Part shown: piece by piece, positions 1-8,178 of the stretch | How the letters are laid out: each line of letters starts with the position of its first letter | How positions within the stretch are numbered: the stretch's first letter is position 1 | Source: Paenibacillus luteus | GTDB lineage: Bacteria; Bacillota; Bacilli; Paenibacillales; Paenibacillaceae | NCBI RefSeq assembly: GCF_006542765.1 | Contig: NZ_SKCD01000033.1 | Coordinates: 372,001-436,000, forward strand | DNA length: 64,000 bases | Direction: 5' to 3' | Program-made: the position numbers and the translations under genes | The notes under the pieces: model-generated | Told to the model about the DNA's origin: nothing | The model's database searches: none | What the model saw: the letters and a program-made list of their open reading frames with translations, nothing else

Positions 1-1
1 G

Positions 2-952
2 ATGTGGCTGATGCACCATGAAACCGGCAATGAAAAGTATAAAGCTATTGCCAATATTTCAGAAGATATGCTGGATGAATGTTTTCAGCAATATGACGGA
101 CTGCACCACGATGTGGGATTTATGTGGCTCCCGACGAGCGTAGCCAATTATAAAGTAACAGGCAAAGCGGAATCCAAAAAAAGAGCGATGCACGCTGCCA
201 ACCTGCTGGCAGGCCGCTTTAATCTGGCGGGCGGTTTTATCCGCGCATGGAATGATCTTGGGGAGCAGGATACTCGGGGATGGGCGATCATCGATTGTAT
301 GTTTAATATTCCACTTCTTTATTGGGCAACGGAGGAGTCAGGGGATCCCCGGTTTATGCAAATTGCGATGAAGCATGCGGATACCGCTATGTCTGCTTTT
401 GTAAGGCCGGATGGTTCCGTTAATCATATCGTTGAATTCGATCCTTTTAATGGCGGCGTGGTCAAAACGTATGGCGGTCAAGGCTATGAAGAAGGCTCTT
501 CGTGGACAAGAGGACAAACTTGGGCATTGTATGGCTTTATGATGAGCTATATTCATACGGGAAAAGAAGAATACTTGAATACGGCGAAACGGATTGCACA
601 TTATTTTATAGCTAATATCCCTGAAAGCGGCATTATTCCGATTGATTTCAGACAACCGAAGGAGCCCGCCTACGAAGATTCGACGGCCGCGGCTATTGCG
701 GCATGTGGATTGATTGAAATCGCCAAGGTGGTAGGCCCGCATGAGAAAGACGTTTATGTTCAAGCGGCGCTGAAGCTGTTGAAAACATTGGATGAATCCC
801 GCAGCGACTGGACCAAAGATTCCGACTGTATTTTAATTAACGGTTCGTCAGCGTACCATAATAAGGATCATCATACCGCGATAATTTATGGCGATTATTA
901 TTTCATAGAAGCTATTTTTAAGCTTAAAGGCAATGATTTATACCTTTGGTAG
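2..952 (+). CDS. GH88 unsaturated glucuronyl hydrolase (5' partial)
   Basis: This gene is cut by the left edge, so the first visible Met is not necessarily the start. The 316 visible residues match family GH88 throughout. A HHDVGFMW segment lies near residue 39 and an AIIDCMFNIPLLYW segment near residue 95; these hold the two aspartates known to be catalytic in unsaturated glucuronyl hydrolases. An SSWTRGQTWALYGF segment follows near residue 167. The family hydrates the 4,5-unsaturated uronic acid at the non-reducing end of lyase-made oligosaccharides, in the cytoplasm. GH105 enzymes share the fold, but these motifs fit GH88 better. The gene is followed at once by a strong terminator. It probably closes an operon lying to the left, and the importer that follows may supply its substrate (inference). 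Confidence 0.88.
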   Translation: MWLMHHETGNEKYKAIANISEDMLDECFQQYDGLHHDVGFMWLPTSVANYKVTGKAESKKRAMHAANLLAGRFNLAGGFIRAWNDLGEQDTRGWAIIDCMFNIPLLYWATEESGDPRFMQIAMKHADTAMSAFVRPDGSVNHIVEFDPFNGGVVKTYGGQGYEEGSSWTRGQTWALYGFMMSYIHTGKEEYLNTAKRIAHYFIANIPESGIIPIDFRQPKEPAYEDSTAAAIAACGLIEIAKVVGPHEKDVYVQAALKLLKTLDESRSDWTKDSDCILINGSSAYHNKDHHTAIIYGDYYFIEAIFKLKGNDLYLW

Positions 953-960
953 GTGATGAA

Positions 961-1016
961 AACAGAGGCAGCCCGGAACATGTGTTGTATGTTCCAGGCT
1001 GCCTCTGTTTTTTTTG
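961..1016 (+). terminator. Rho-independent terminator after the GH88 gene
   Basis: A long stem (AACAGAGGCAGCC pairing with GGCTGCCTCTGTT, extended inward by GGAACAT/ATGTTCC) is followed by a run of eight T. It begins eight bases after the GH88 stop codon. The rest of the gap up to position 1315 shows no gene and no operator I can recognise. Confidence 0.9.
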
Positions 1017-1315
1017 AATTAGAGTAAGAAATATAGCTGTAATAACGGTCATAACAAGCTTAAACAGTTATAGGTAAAAGCGGCTGGGGCATCCTATTTT
1101 AAGGGGAAAAGATACCATCAGCCAAACCGAGATCAAGTAGACGGTTCATCGTTAACTTCTTAAATAAGCCGCATATCCGCCTTAAAAAACTTCATTTCAC
1201 GTGTCGACTTTTGATGATAATCTTAGAACATGGAACGGGGTTGAACAAGGGTGGTGCGCACATCTTGCAGGTAGTTCCTCTAAAAAACGCAGATACTAAA
1301 GGGAGGTCCAAGTAA

Positions 1316-2662
1316 ATGGCTAATCAACCATTACTGAAATTCGCTTCAATTATTATGGCTTTATCCCTAGTTCTTACGGCATGTGGTGGAAACAACTCTA
1401 ACAACGGCAATGCGGGAGCAGGCAACAGCCCGGACAACACGGGTACGGCTACAGATGCTCCGAAGGAAGTCAACTTTACAATTGCTTATGCAACAGGAGA
1501 TCCGTCAACGAAAAAAGCAATTGAAGCTACCATCGATGCTTTCACTGCAAAAAATCCGAATATCAAAATTACGAATTATAGTGAAACAACATCCGCTGCA
1601 TACTTAGATTGGCTGAAAACAAAAGATGCTGTCGGCCAATTCCCTGATCTGGTCGAAATGCGCGACACGAAAGTGTTCGCAGATGCCGGCAAAATCGTGG
1701 AGCTGCCTGAGGATCTTCGCAGCTTGTTCAAAACGTTGCCGGAATATAACGGAAAAATATATAACGCTCCAATATCCGGCGGCACTCCTCAAGGGATCAT
1801 CTACAGCAAGAAAGCGTATGCTGACGCTGGAATTACCGAGTTGCCAAAAACCTATGACGAGTTCCTTGCTATCCAGGAAAAATTGGCAGCTACCGGCATT
1901 TCACCGATTGTAGTCGGAGGAAAAGATATTTTCCATATGGGCTTCTGGACTAATTTCTTTATCATGAACGAAGTGTACTCAAAAGATCCGGATTGGAACT
2001 CGAAGCGTACAGCGAAAACAGCAAGCTTCACGGATGCAGGCATGGTACAAGCGATGACCGATTACAAAGATTTATTTAGCAAATATGTAGATAAAGGCTG
2101 GCTCTCTACGGCAGACAATCAAACGGCTTCCATTCTAGTATCGGGCAAAGCAGCGCAGCTGTTCTCCGGTCCATGGATGTTTGGTCAAATTGCGGAAGCG
2201 GACCCGAACTTTGAATTTGGTTTCTATGCAATACCGAACCGAGAAGGAAAAACGGTTGTTCTAGGCCTTCCAGGATTGGCAGGTTGGTCATTGTCAGCAG
2301 AAGCGGCAAAAGACGCAGATAAAGTAGAAGCGATGAAAGCGTTCATTAAATTCTTCTTTGATCCAGAGCAATACGCTCCATACCTAGCGACTGTTAATGG
2401 ACTTCCATCCACAGCGATAGAAGTATCCTATGAAACAGGCGAGCAAATGAAAGAAGTGCTCCGATTGATTAATGACGAGACGGTCATCAAGTCGCTCGCG
2501 ATTAATAACTGGTACGGCGAAAATGCCATTCCACCGCAATTCCGTAACTGGTTCTATAAGCTTCTTCAAGAGCTGGTGCTGAAAAACGGCGATGTAACGG
2601 ATTATATGAAGCAGGCTGACACCGAGTATGACAGTAATGTCAAAGCCAATTTGCAGCAATAA
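1316..2662 (+). CDS. ABC sugar transporter, extracellular solute-binding lipoprotein
   Basis: The protein is a 448-residue family 1 solute-binding lipoprotein. It has a short signal peptide ending in the lipobox LTAC, so Cys23 would be the lipidated residue, followed by an Asn/Gly-rich linker. The mature part has the two-lobe binding-protein pattern seen in CUT1 sugar importers. The start is set by GGGAGG at 1301-1306. Two permease genes follow after a hairpin at 2687-2723, and a YesM/YesN pair lies beyond. No ATPase gene is present; such systems in Firmicutes often share an MsmX-type ATPase encoded elsewhere. The substrate is not readable from sequence. The adjacent GH88 gene makes an unsaturated uronide oligosaccharide one possibility. 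Confidence 0.88.
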   Translation: MANQPLLKFASIIMALSLVLTACGGNNSNNGNAGAGNSPDNTGTATDAPKEVNFTIAYATGDPSTKKAIEATIDAFTAKNPNIKITNYSETTSAAYLDWLKTKDAVGQFPDLVEMRDTKVFADAGKIVELPEDLRSLFKTLPEYNGKIYNAPISGGTPQGIIYSKKAYADAGITELPKTYDEFLAIQEKLAATGISPIVVGGKDIFHMGFWTNFFIMNEVYSKDPDWNSKRTAKTASFTDAGMVQAMTDYKDLFSKYVDKGWLSTADNQTASILVSGKAAQLFSGPWMFGQIAEADPNFEFGFYAIPNREGKTVVLGLPGLAGWSLSAEAAKDADKVEAMKAFIKFFFDPEQYAPYLATVNGLPSTAIEVSYETGEQMKEVLRLINDETVIKSLAINNWYGENAIPPQFRNWFYKLLQELVLKNGDVTDYMKQADTEYDSNVKANLQQ

Positions 2663-2686
2663 GCGGCTTTAGACCGGATGACAATC

Positions 2687-2723
2687 AAAGAGCGACCTCT
2701 GCCAACGCGGAGGTTCTCTTTTT
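2687..2723 (+). terminator. Intra-operon hairpin with T run between binding protein and permeases
   Basis: AAAGAG-ACCTC pairs with GAGGT-CTCTTT around a short loop, with a small internal bulge, and runs into TTTTT. It sits 25 bases after the binding-protein stop and about 30 bases before the permease start. It probably acts as a leaky terminator or 3' stabilising structure that keeps binding-protein mRNA above permease mRNA (inference). Confidence 0.65.
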
Positions 2724-2754
2724 ATCAAACCTTAGCAGGAAGTAGGAGAGAGCC

Positions 2755-3648
2755 ATGATTGCCAAGTCAAAGAAAAAGAAATGGACGAATTATGCAATTT
2801 GGTTTATATTGCCAGCGTTTATCGTATATACGGCTTTTGTCATCGTACCTACTCTCAGCAGCGTGTATCTGAGCTTTACGGCTTGGAACGGAGTAAGCGA
2901 AAAGATTCCATATATCGGGCTCGATAACTTTGTTGAAATTTTTAAAAGTCCACGGGTCCACAATGCTTTAAAAAATACGTTGATTCTAGCGGTTTCATTA
3001 GTTCTCTTAGAAAATATTGTCGCTTTGGGGCTAGCTATATTGGTAGATCAGGTTCGCTGGTTCCGTAATTTGTTCCGCAGTATCTTCTATTTTCCGGTAT
3101 TAATGTCGGGTATTATTATGGGTTTTATATGGATGATTATTCTGAATTATAACTTTGGCGTTTTGAATCAATTGTTGGAAATGACAGGTCTCGGTTTCCT
3201 GAAGACAGATTGGTTAGGCAATCCGGATTTTGCATTAATCTCGATTATTCTATCCACCGTCTGGAAGGCAGCTGGTTACTATATGGTGATTTACCTGGCA
3301 GGACTTCAAGGCATTCCGCAGGAATTAAATGAAGCGGCCAGCATTGACGGTGCCAATCGCCTGCAGCAGTTCCGCCATATTACGTTTCCTTTACTCGCTG
3401 GTGCTACGACCGTTTGCGTTATGTTATCAATGATCGGGTCACTCAAAGTATTCGACCAAATCGCGGTTATGACAGATGGCGGTCCGGGCTTTGCTACAGA
3501 AACGTTGACCTATATTATCTATAAGGTCGGTTTTGGCGAATTGAGACAAGGCTTTGGTACGGCGCTTGCCCTTGTTCTGTTCATCCTCACTTTGGTCATC
3601 TCCTTGGTTCAAATTAAAGTGCTCCGCAAAAGAGAGGTGCAGATGTAA
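2755..3648 (+). CDS. ABC sugar transporter permease, MalF/UgpA type
   Basis: This 297-residue inner-membrane protein has about six hydrophobic segments and the cytoplasmic EAA loop (EAASIDGANRLQQF, near residue 200) that docks the ATPase in binding-protein-dependent importers. It belongs to the CUT1 family of oligosaccharide importers. It follows the binding-protein gene, and its partner permease starts one base after its stop codon, so the two are surely co-translated. A good ribosome site (AGTAGGAGAG) precedes the ATG. Nothing is missing compared with family members. Confidence 0.9.
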   Translation: MIAKSKKKKWTNYAIWFILPAFIVYTAFVIVPTLSSVYLSFTAWNGVSEKIPYIGLDNFVEIFKSPRVHNALKNTLILAVSLVLLENIVALGLAILVDQVRWFRNLFRSIFYFPVLMSGIIMGFIWMIILNYNFGVLNQLLEMTGLGFLKTDWLGNPDFALISIILSTVWKAAGYYMVIYLAGLQGIPQELNEAASIDGANRLQQFRHITFPLLAGATTVCVMLSMIGSLKVFDQIAVMTDGGPGFATETLTYIIYKVGFGELRQGFGTALALVLFILTLVISLVQIKVLRKREVQM

Positions 3649-3649
3649 G

Positions 3650-4480
3650 ATGAAAAAAGAAGTCAAGCCGATTGATGTTATTACATTTGTTATTACGCTG
3701 CTTATAGCGGTCGTGTTCGCCTTCCCGATTTATTTCAACATCATGTCCGCATTCAAAAGCAATGCAGAAATCATGAAGGATGCGATCTCTTTTCCGAAGG
3801 AGCTTTACTTAGAAAGCTTTAAATATTTGCTGACGGAAACAAAATATCCGGAAGCGATGCTGAACAGCACCATTCTTACAGTAAGTTCAATCGCTGTGAT
3901 GGTGCTCGTCATTCCAATGGCCGCTTATGCCATCGAGCGAACAAACTCGAAATGGACAAACGCCGCGTTTACTTATTTTCTCTTTGGAATGATGATTCCG
4001 TTTCAAGTTTACATGATTCCATTGTTTAAGCAGCTCAAAATGATCGGACTTTTCGGCACGCTTACGGGACCCGTTCTGCTTTATATTTCCGGATCGATTG
4101 GATTTGGAGTCTTGCTCTATACAAGCTTCCTGAAAGGTATTCCCCGTGAGATCGAGGAGTCGGCAGAGATTGATGGCTGCTCAAGAACCGGGATCTTCTG
4201 GAAAATCGTATTTCCGCTGCTCGGACCGGTTACCGCTAGTATGGTAGTGCTTCAAGGACTCGGCATTTGGAATGACTTTCTGATGCCTATGATGGTTCTG
4301 CCAGCAGGCCAAGCCAAAACGATGATCGTAGAGCTGTTCTACTACGTCGGCGAGTTTTCATCACGCTGGGATATGATCTTCGCCGGTACGACGATGTCGT
4401 TGATTCCGGTGTTGATTGCCTTTCTTTCCCTGCAGAAGTATTTCGTCAAAGGCGTTTCGTCTGGCGCAATTAAAGGATAA
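3650..4480 (+). CDS. ABC sugar transporter permease, MalG/UgpE type
   Basis: This 276-residue protein is the second permease of the importer, with about six membrane segments and an EAA loop (EESAEIDGCSRTGIF). It ends in the FVKGVSSGAIKG motif that is typical of MalG-type CUT1 permeases. I placed the start at the ATG at 3650, one base after the upstream stop, with AGAGAGG as ribosome site. The reading frame is open further upstream, but that part lies inside the first permease gene and is not protein-like. A terminator follows at 4511, so the kinase gene behind it needs its own promoter. Confidence 0.9.
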   Translation: MKKEVKPIDVITFVITLLIAVVFAFPIYFNIMSAFKSNAEIMKDAISFPKELYLESFKYLLTETKYPEAMLNSTILTVSSIAVMVLVIPMAAYAIERTNSKWTNAAFTYFLFGMMIPFQVYMIPLFKQLKMIGLFGTLTGPVLLYISGSIGFGVLLYTSFLKGIPREIEESAEIDGCSRTGIFWKIVFPLLGPVTASMVVLQGLGIWNDFLMPMMVLPAGQAKTMIVELFYYVGEFSSRWDMIFAGTTMSLIPVLIAFLSLQKYFVKGVSSGAIKG

Positions 4481-4510
4481 GATCGGAATCATACTAAACG
4501 TAATAACCGA

Positions 4511-4554
4511 ACAGCCGGAAGCTCCTTTTGAGGAATTTCCGGCTGTATCTTTTG
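4511..4554 (+). terminator. Rho-independent terminator after the first importer operon
   Basis: ACAGCCGGAA pairs with TTCCGGCTGT around a loop of about 16 bases and is followed by a T-rich stretch. It separates the importer genes from the histidine kinase gene. Confidence 0.8.
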
Positions 4555-4571
4555 CAGCGCATTCGTCATGC

Positions 4572-4599
4572 TTGAGTTATCGCCATCGGAAGTTATGAT
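4572..4599 (+). promoter_or_regulatory. Candidate sigma-A promoter for the kinase/regulator pair
   Basis: TTGAGT and TATGAT are separated by 16 bases, and the pair lies between the preceding terminator and the kinase start at 4643. The match to TTGACA/TATAAT is moderate. Position supports it: the kinase needs a promoter in this short gap. Confidence 0.4.
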
Positions 4600-4642
4600 A
4601 AGATAAGTACGGGATAGCGTTTGTTTAGGGGGGAGCTTGCAG

Positions 4643-6424
4643 ATGAAGATATGGCGGCTTAGATGGAACAGCGTATTTGTAAAATTTTCGGTAGCCTTTA
4701 TTTTAGTGGGGCTCATTCCTTTATTCGCGCTCAGCTACTTTTCCGTTCAAACGTTTACAGGGCATGTTGAGAGGTATACGAATGATAATTTGCGGCAGAT
4801 GGTTCTCTACATTAGCTATAATCTTAATTCAGCTTTTAATAATTACAATGAGATCTCCATGCTGATGTACACGGGACGCTATGATGGCATGCAGGACAGC
4901 TTCGCTGACAATCAGACCCGTAACGTCAATGAACTGGAGCAAATCAACACCGTACCGATCGATGCTTTTCTTAAAATGATCATGTACAGCGACCGTTATA
5001 TAACAAGCGCTTATTTTGTCCGGACGAAGGACAACAAACTGTTCTATCAAACGAAGGAAAATAAAGTAGTCATTCCTGAGAAGCTTCCCGTGGAGGATTG
5101 GCTAGGCACGATGAAGGATGCTCCTACGGACTTGATGATTTATCCGACACATGAGGATTTTTATATATTCAATTCGCAGGACAATGTCATTACAATTGGC
5201 CGTAACTTAATTGATACTTCAGGCACCTTGTTAAAGGAGCCCAAAATCGTAGGCACCTTGTTTTTTGATGTCGATGCCAAAGTTGCCGACCAGTTTCTGC
5301 GAGAACTGAATTTAGGGGAGCAGGATGAGCTTTACGTACTCGACAACAACGAACGAACCTACTTCAGCAACAAAGAACTAACATCTATTCAAACGCCGAT
5401 CTCTACCGAAGCAGATAAGGGCAAGCTTATTTTGAGCGAGGAAATTCCTTTCTTAAAAGGACAATTGCTGGTTAAATTTGAGAACGAAGAAATTTATAAG
5501 CAGCTTGGGACGACCAGCACAGCCGTATATATAGCGATCGGCATTTGCTCGCTTGTTCTTATCATCATGGGTACCTGGTTTTCAAGACGACTTGCAGCGC
5601 CGATTCGAGGGCTGATTAAACAGATGACCAAGGTAGAATCCGGCAATTTGGAAATTCAGATCGAAGTGAAAAGCAATGATGAAATGGGCAGGCTCGCTCA
5701 TGGCTTCAATCGGATGGTAGATCGGCTGAAAGCATTTATTAATGAGGCGTACGTCGCTGAGATCAAGCAAAAGCAAACCGAGCTTAATGCGCTGAAGAGT
5801 CAAATCAGGCCCCATTATTTGTATAATACGCTGGAGGTTATTCGGATGAATGCCGTTCACAGTGATGCGGATGAGGTGGCGGATATGATACTCTCGTTAT
5901 CGAATCAGTTGAAGTACGTCATTGATTACGGCGAGGATTGGGTTACGATTCAGCGTGAGCTAGATCATCTGAAAGATTATTTCTATATCATTCAGGTTAG
6001 GTTTGAGAATCGATTCGAACTCCGCTGCGATATTTCAGACCGTATCAACAGGGATTGGTCAATCTTAAAGCTTTCCCTGCAGCCGATTGTCGAGAACGCT
6101 ATTCAACATGGTCTTCGCCCAAAAGGGAAAGGCACCGTTCAAATTTCTATCGAGCGTATCGAGGATAAGCTGGCCGTTACGGTCTATGATGACGGGATTG
6201 GCATGGATACGGAAGAGCTTGATCGTTTGAATGCCATGCTGGAGGACGCGGTGGCTCCTTCCAAAAATGTCGGTATCAAAAACGTACATGAACGAATCAA
6301 ATCGGTTTGCGGGGAAGGCTACGGCATTTCGATAAGCAGCCGCAGGCATGTAAGCACTTCGGTGCTGATGCTATTTCCGGTAAAGGAGGGGATAATGCAT
6401 GATACGGCTCATACTGGCAGATGA
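4643..6424 (+). CDS. YesM-type sensor histidine kinase
   Basis: The order of parts is: a membrane helix near residues 13-33, an extracellular sensor region to about residue 290, a second helix, a HAMP linker, a His-kinase domain of the LytS/YesM family and an ATPase domain. The phosphoacceptor is probably His391 in the segment QIRPHYLYNTLE. The N box (VENAIQHGL) and the G box (DDGIGM) are visible. I chose the ATG at 4643, spaced correctly from AGGGGGGAG; a TTG two codons upstream is less likely. The gene overlaps the response regulator by 26 bases, so the two proteins form a pair. The likely job is to sense an extracellular sugar and induce the importer just upstream (inference from the YesM/YesN family). 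Confidence 0.92.
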   Translation: MKIWRLRWNSVFVKFSVAFILVGLIPLFALSYFSVQTFTGHVERYTNDNLRQMVLYISYNLNSAFNNYNEISMLMYTGRYDGMQDSFADNQTRNVNELEQINTVPIDAFLKMIMYSDRYITSAYFVRTKDNKLFYQTKENKVVIPEKLPVEDWLGTMKDAPTDLMIYPTHEDFYIFNSQDNVITIGRNLIDTSGTLLKEPKIVGTLFFDVDAKVADQFLRELNLGEQDELYVLDNNERTYFSNKELTSIQTPISTEADKGKLILSEEIPFLKGQLLVKFENEEIYKQLGTTSTAVYIAIGICSLVLIIMGTWFSRRLAAPIRGLIKQMTKVESGNLEIQIEVKSNDEMGRLAHGFNRMVDRLKAFINEAYVAEIKQKQTELNALKSQIRPHYLYNTLEVIRMNAVHSDADEVADMILSLSNQLKYVIDYGEDWVTIQRELDHLKDYFYIIQVRFENRFELRCDISDRINRDWSILKLSLQPIVENAIQHGLRPKGKGTVQISIERIEDKLAVTVYDDGIGMDTEELDRLNAMLEDAVAPSKNVGIKNVHERIKSVCGEGYGISISSRRHVSTSVLMLFPVKEGIMHDTAHTGR

Positions 6425-7991
6425 TGAACCGATTATTATTAAAGGACTGCGAAAGCTAATCGACTGGGAATCTTTCGGGATGGAAATTATTGGACATGCG
6501 TATGACGGGAATGAGCTGATGGAGCTAATCGAGGAGCTGAGCCCCGACTTAGTCATTAGTGACATTAGCATGCCTCACCGAACGGGCATCGACATTATTA
6601 AAGAAATTAAACAGCGCGGATTGCCGGTTAACGTTATTTTTATAAGCGCTTATCAGGAGTTCTCATATGCTAGGGACGCGGTAGCATTTGGCGCTATCGA
6701 TTATTTAGTGAAGCCTGTCGTCAAGCAGCAGCTCGAGAGTGTGCTGGACAAAGCTATTTCCCTTATTACCGAGCATAATGAGGAGCAGAAGCGCAAAGGG
6801 AAGCTGCAGCTCCTGGAACGAAAGAGCCGGCATGAGGAGATGCAGGAAGCGCTAATCAGGCTAACGGAAGGGAGCTTGTCTCCGGGGACAAAATCGTTTC
6901 AAGAAACGGAAGCGCAGCTTCTGGGGCCTCTCTATACCGCAATGATCGTGGAGGTTGAGCGGCAGAAGGAAAATTCAAACCGCTGGACGGACAAAGAAAA
7001 CAAGCTGATCGAGTTTGCCATTGGAAACGTGCTGCAGGAAACGATAACGGAAACGGACATCGGGTATGCGTTCATGAAGGGGAAGCAGCATGTGATTATA
7101 GCCAGCCACAAGGAGAAGGACGAGACGATTATGCTGGCCGAGGATACGCAAAGCAAAATCGAAACTTTTCTAAAGTTAAAGGTTTCCGTTGCTCTGAGCC
7201 GGCCGGTAAGTGATTTGATGAAGCTTGCAGAGGCTTTCCGTGAAGCGGAGCATGCGATGGAGATGAAATATTTTGTAGGATTAAACCGCGTGTTGCGTTA
7301 CGTGCCGCCAGCGCAGCCGCATTCCTTTGACAAGGAGCTTTATGATTTGCAGTGGGACGTTATCCGCAGGATGACGGGCAAGCCTTGGCTGGAGGTTGAA
7401 GTTGCGCTGGGCGTCTGGCTTGCTACGATTAAGAGAGAAACGTACGGCAATCGGCCGCTTGCAGTATCCACCTGCTTCTCATCGGTATCTTTTATTATCC
7501 AAGAGCTCGCCAAATCAGGCGTGCGTCTATCTGAACGTGCCTTGGATAAGGGGGAGCTGCAGCAGCGGTTGGATTCCTTCGAGACCTTTGACACGATGGG
7601 TACGGAAATTACAGGCGTATTCGAGAAAACGTATTTGGAAATGGACGGTGACTCCGGTAATAAGGAGAAAATCGTATTGGCTAAAATCAAGCAATTTATC
7701 GATGAGCACTACAGCGAGGAAATTACACTGGAGTCGATGGCGAGCATGGCGTTCATGAATCCATACTACTTCAGCAGCTTCTTCAAGAAGCATACCAAGC
7801 AAAATTTCAAACAATATGTGACCGAAGTCCGGATGAAGCATGCCACAGATATGCTGAGTCTGACGGACTTAATGGTCTACGAGATTGCAGAGAAGGTGGG
7901 TTATAATAATGCCCGCCATTTCAGCGATATGTTCAAAAAGACATACGGCAAGCTGCCTAACGATTATCGGCAGGATGCGAAAAAAATATAG
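6399..7991 (+). CDS. YesN-type response regulator with AraC DNA-binding domain
   Basis: The 530-residue protein has an N-terminal receiver domain with phosphoacceptor Asp55 in DLVISDISMP and the conserved Lys in YLVKPV. A long middle region of unknown fold follows. An AraC-type double helix-turn-helix occupies the last 100 residues (VGYNNARHFSDMFKK is the second helix-turn-helix). AAAGGAGGGG at 6381-6390 fixes the ATG at 6399, which lies inside the end of the kinase gene. It is the partner of that kinase and probably activates the importer operon upstream. Confidence 0.92.
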   Translation: MIRLILADDEPIIIKGLRKLIDWESFGMEIIGHAYDGNELMELIEELSPDLVISDISMPHRTGIDIIKEIKQRGLPVNVIFISAYQEFSYARDAVAFGAIDYLVKPVVKQQLESVLDKAISLITEHNEEQKRKGKLQLLERKSRHEEMQEALIRLTEGSLSPGTKSFQETEAQLLGPLYTAMIVEVERQKENSNRWTDKENKLIEFAIGNVLQETITETDIGYAFMKGKQHVIIASHKEKDETIMLAEDTQSKIETFLKLKVSVALSRPVSDLMKLAEAFREAEHAMEMKYFVGLNRVLRYVPPAQPHSFDKELYDLQWDVIRRMTGKPWLEVEVALGVWLATIKRETYGNRPLAVSTCFSSVSFIIQELAKSGVRLSERALDKGELQQRLDSFETFDTMGTEITGVFEKTYLEMDGDSGNKEKIVLAKIKQFIDEHYSEEITLESMASMAFMNPYYFSSFFKKHTKQNFKQYVTEVRMKHATDMLSLTDLMVYEIAEKVGYNNARHFSDMFKKTYGKLPNDYRQDAKKI

Positions 7992-8027
7992 CGAAAATGT
8001 TTGTTATTATTATCTTGATTTTCCTAT

Positions 8028-8073
8028 AAGTGCTGTTCCTGAAGGCTATATCCTGGGATCAGTGCTTTTTTTT
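8028..8073 (+). terminator. Probable terminator after the first kinase/regulator pair
   Basis: AAGTGCTG can pair with CAGTGCTT using two G-T pairs, with CCTG/CAGG-like pairing inside the loop, and eight T follow. The stem is weaker than others in this window. Confidence 0.55.
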
Positions 8074-8178
8074 GTATTAAATTGTATAGATTTTTGTATG
8101 AAAATGGGAAGTTTATTGCATCGACCCCAATGCTACACTTCGTTACATTTGAATTAATCTATGAAGTGGGGTGAGTAC

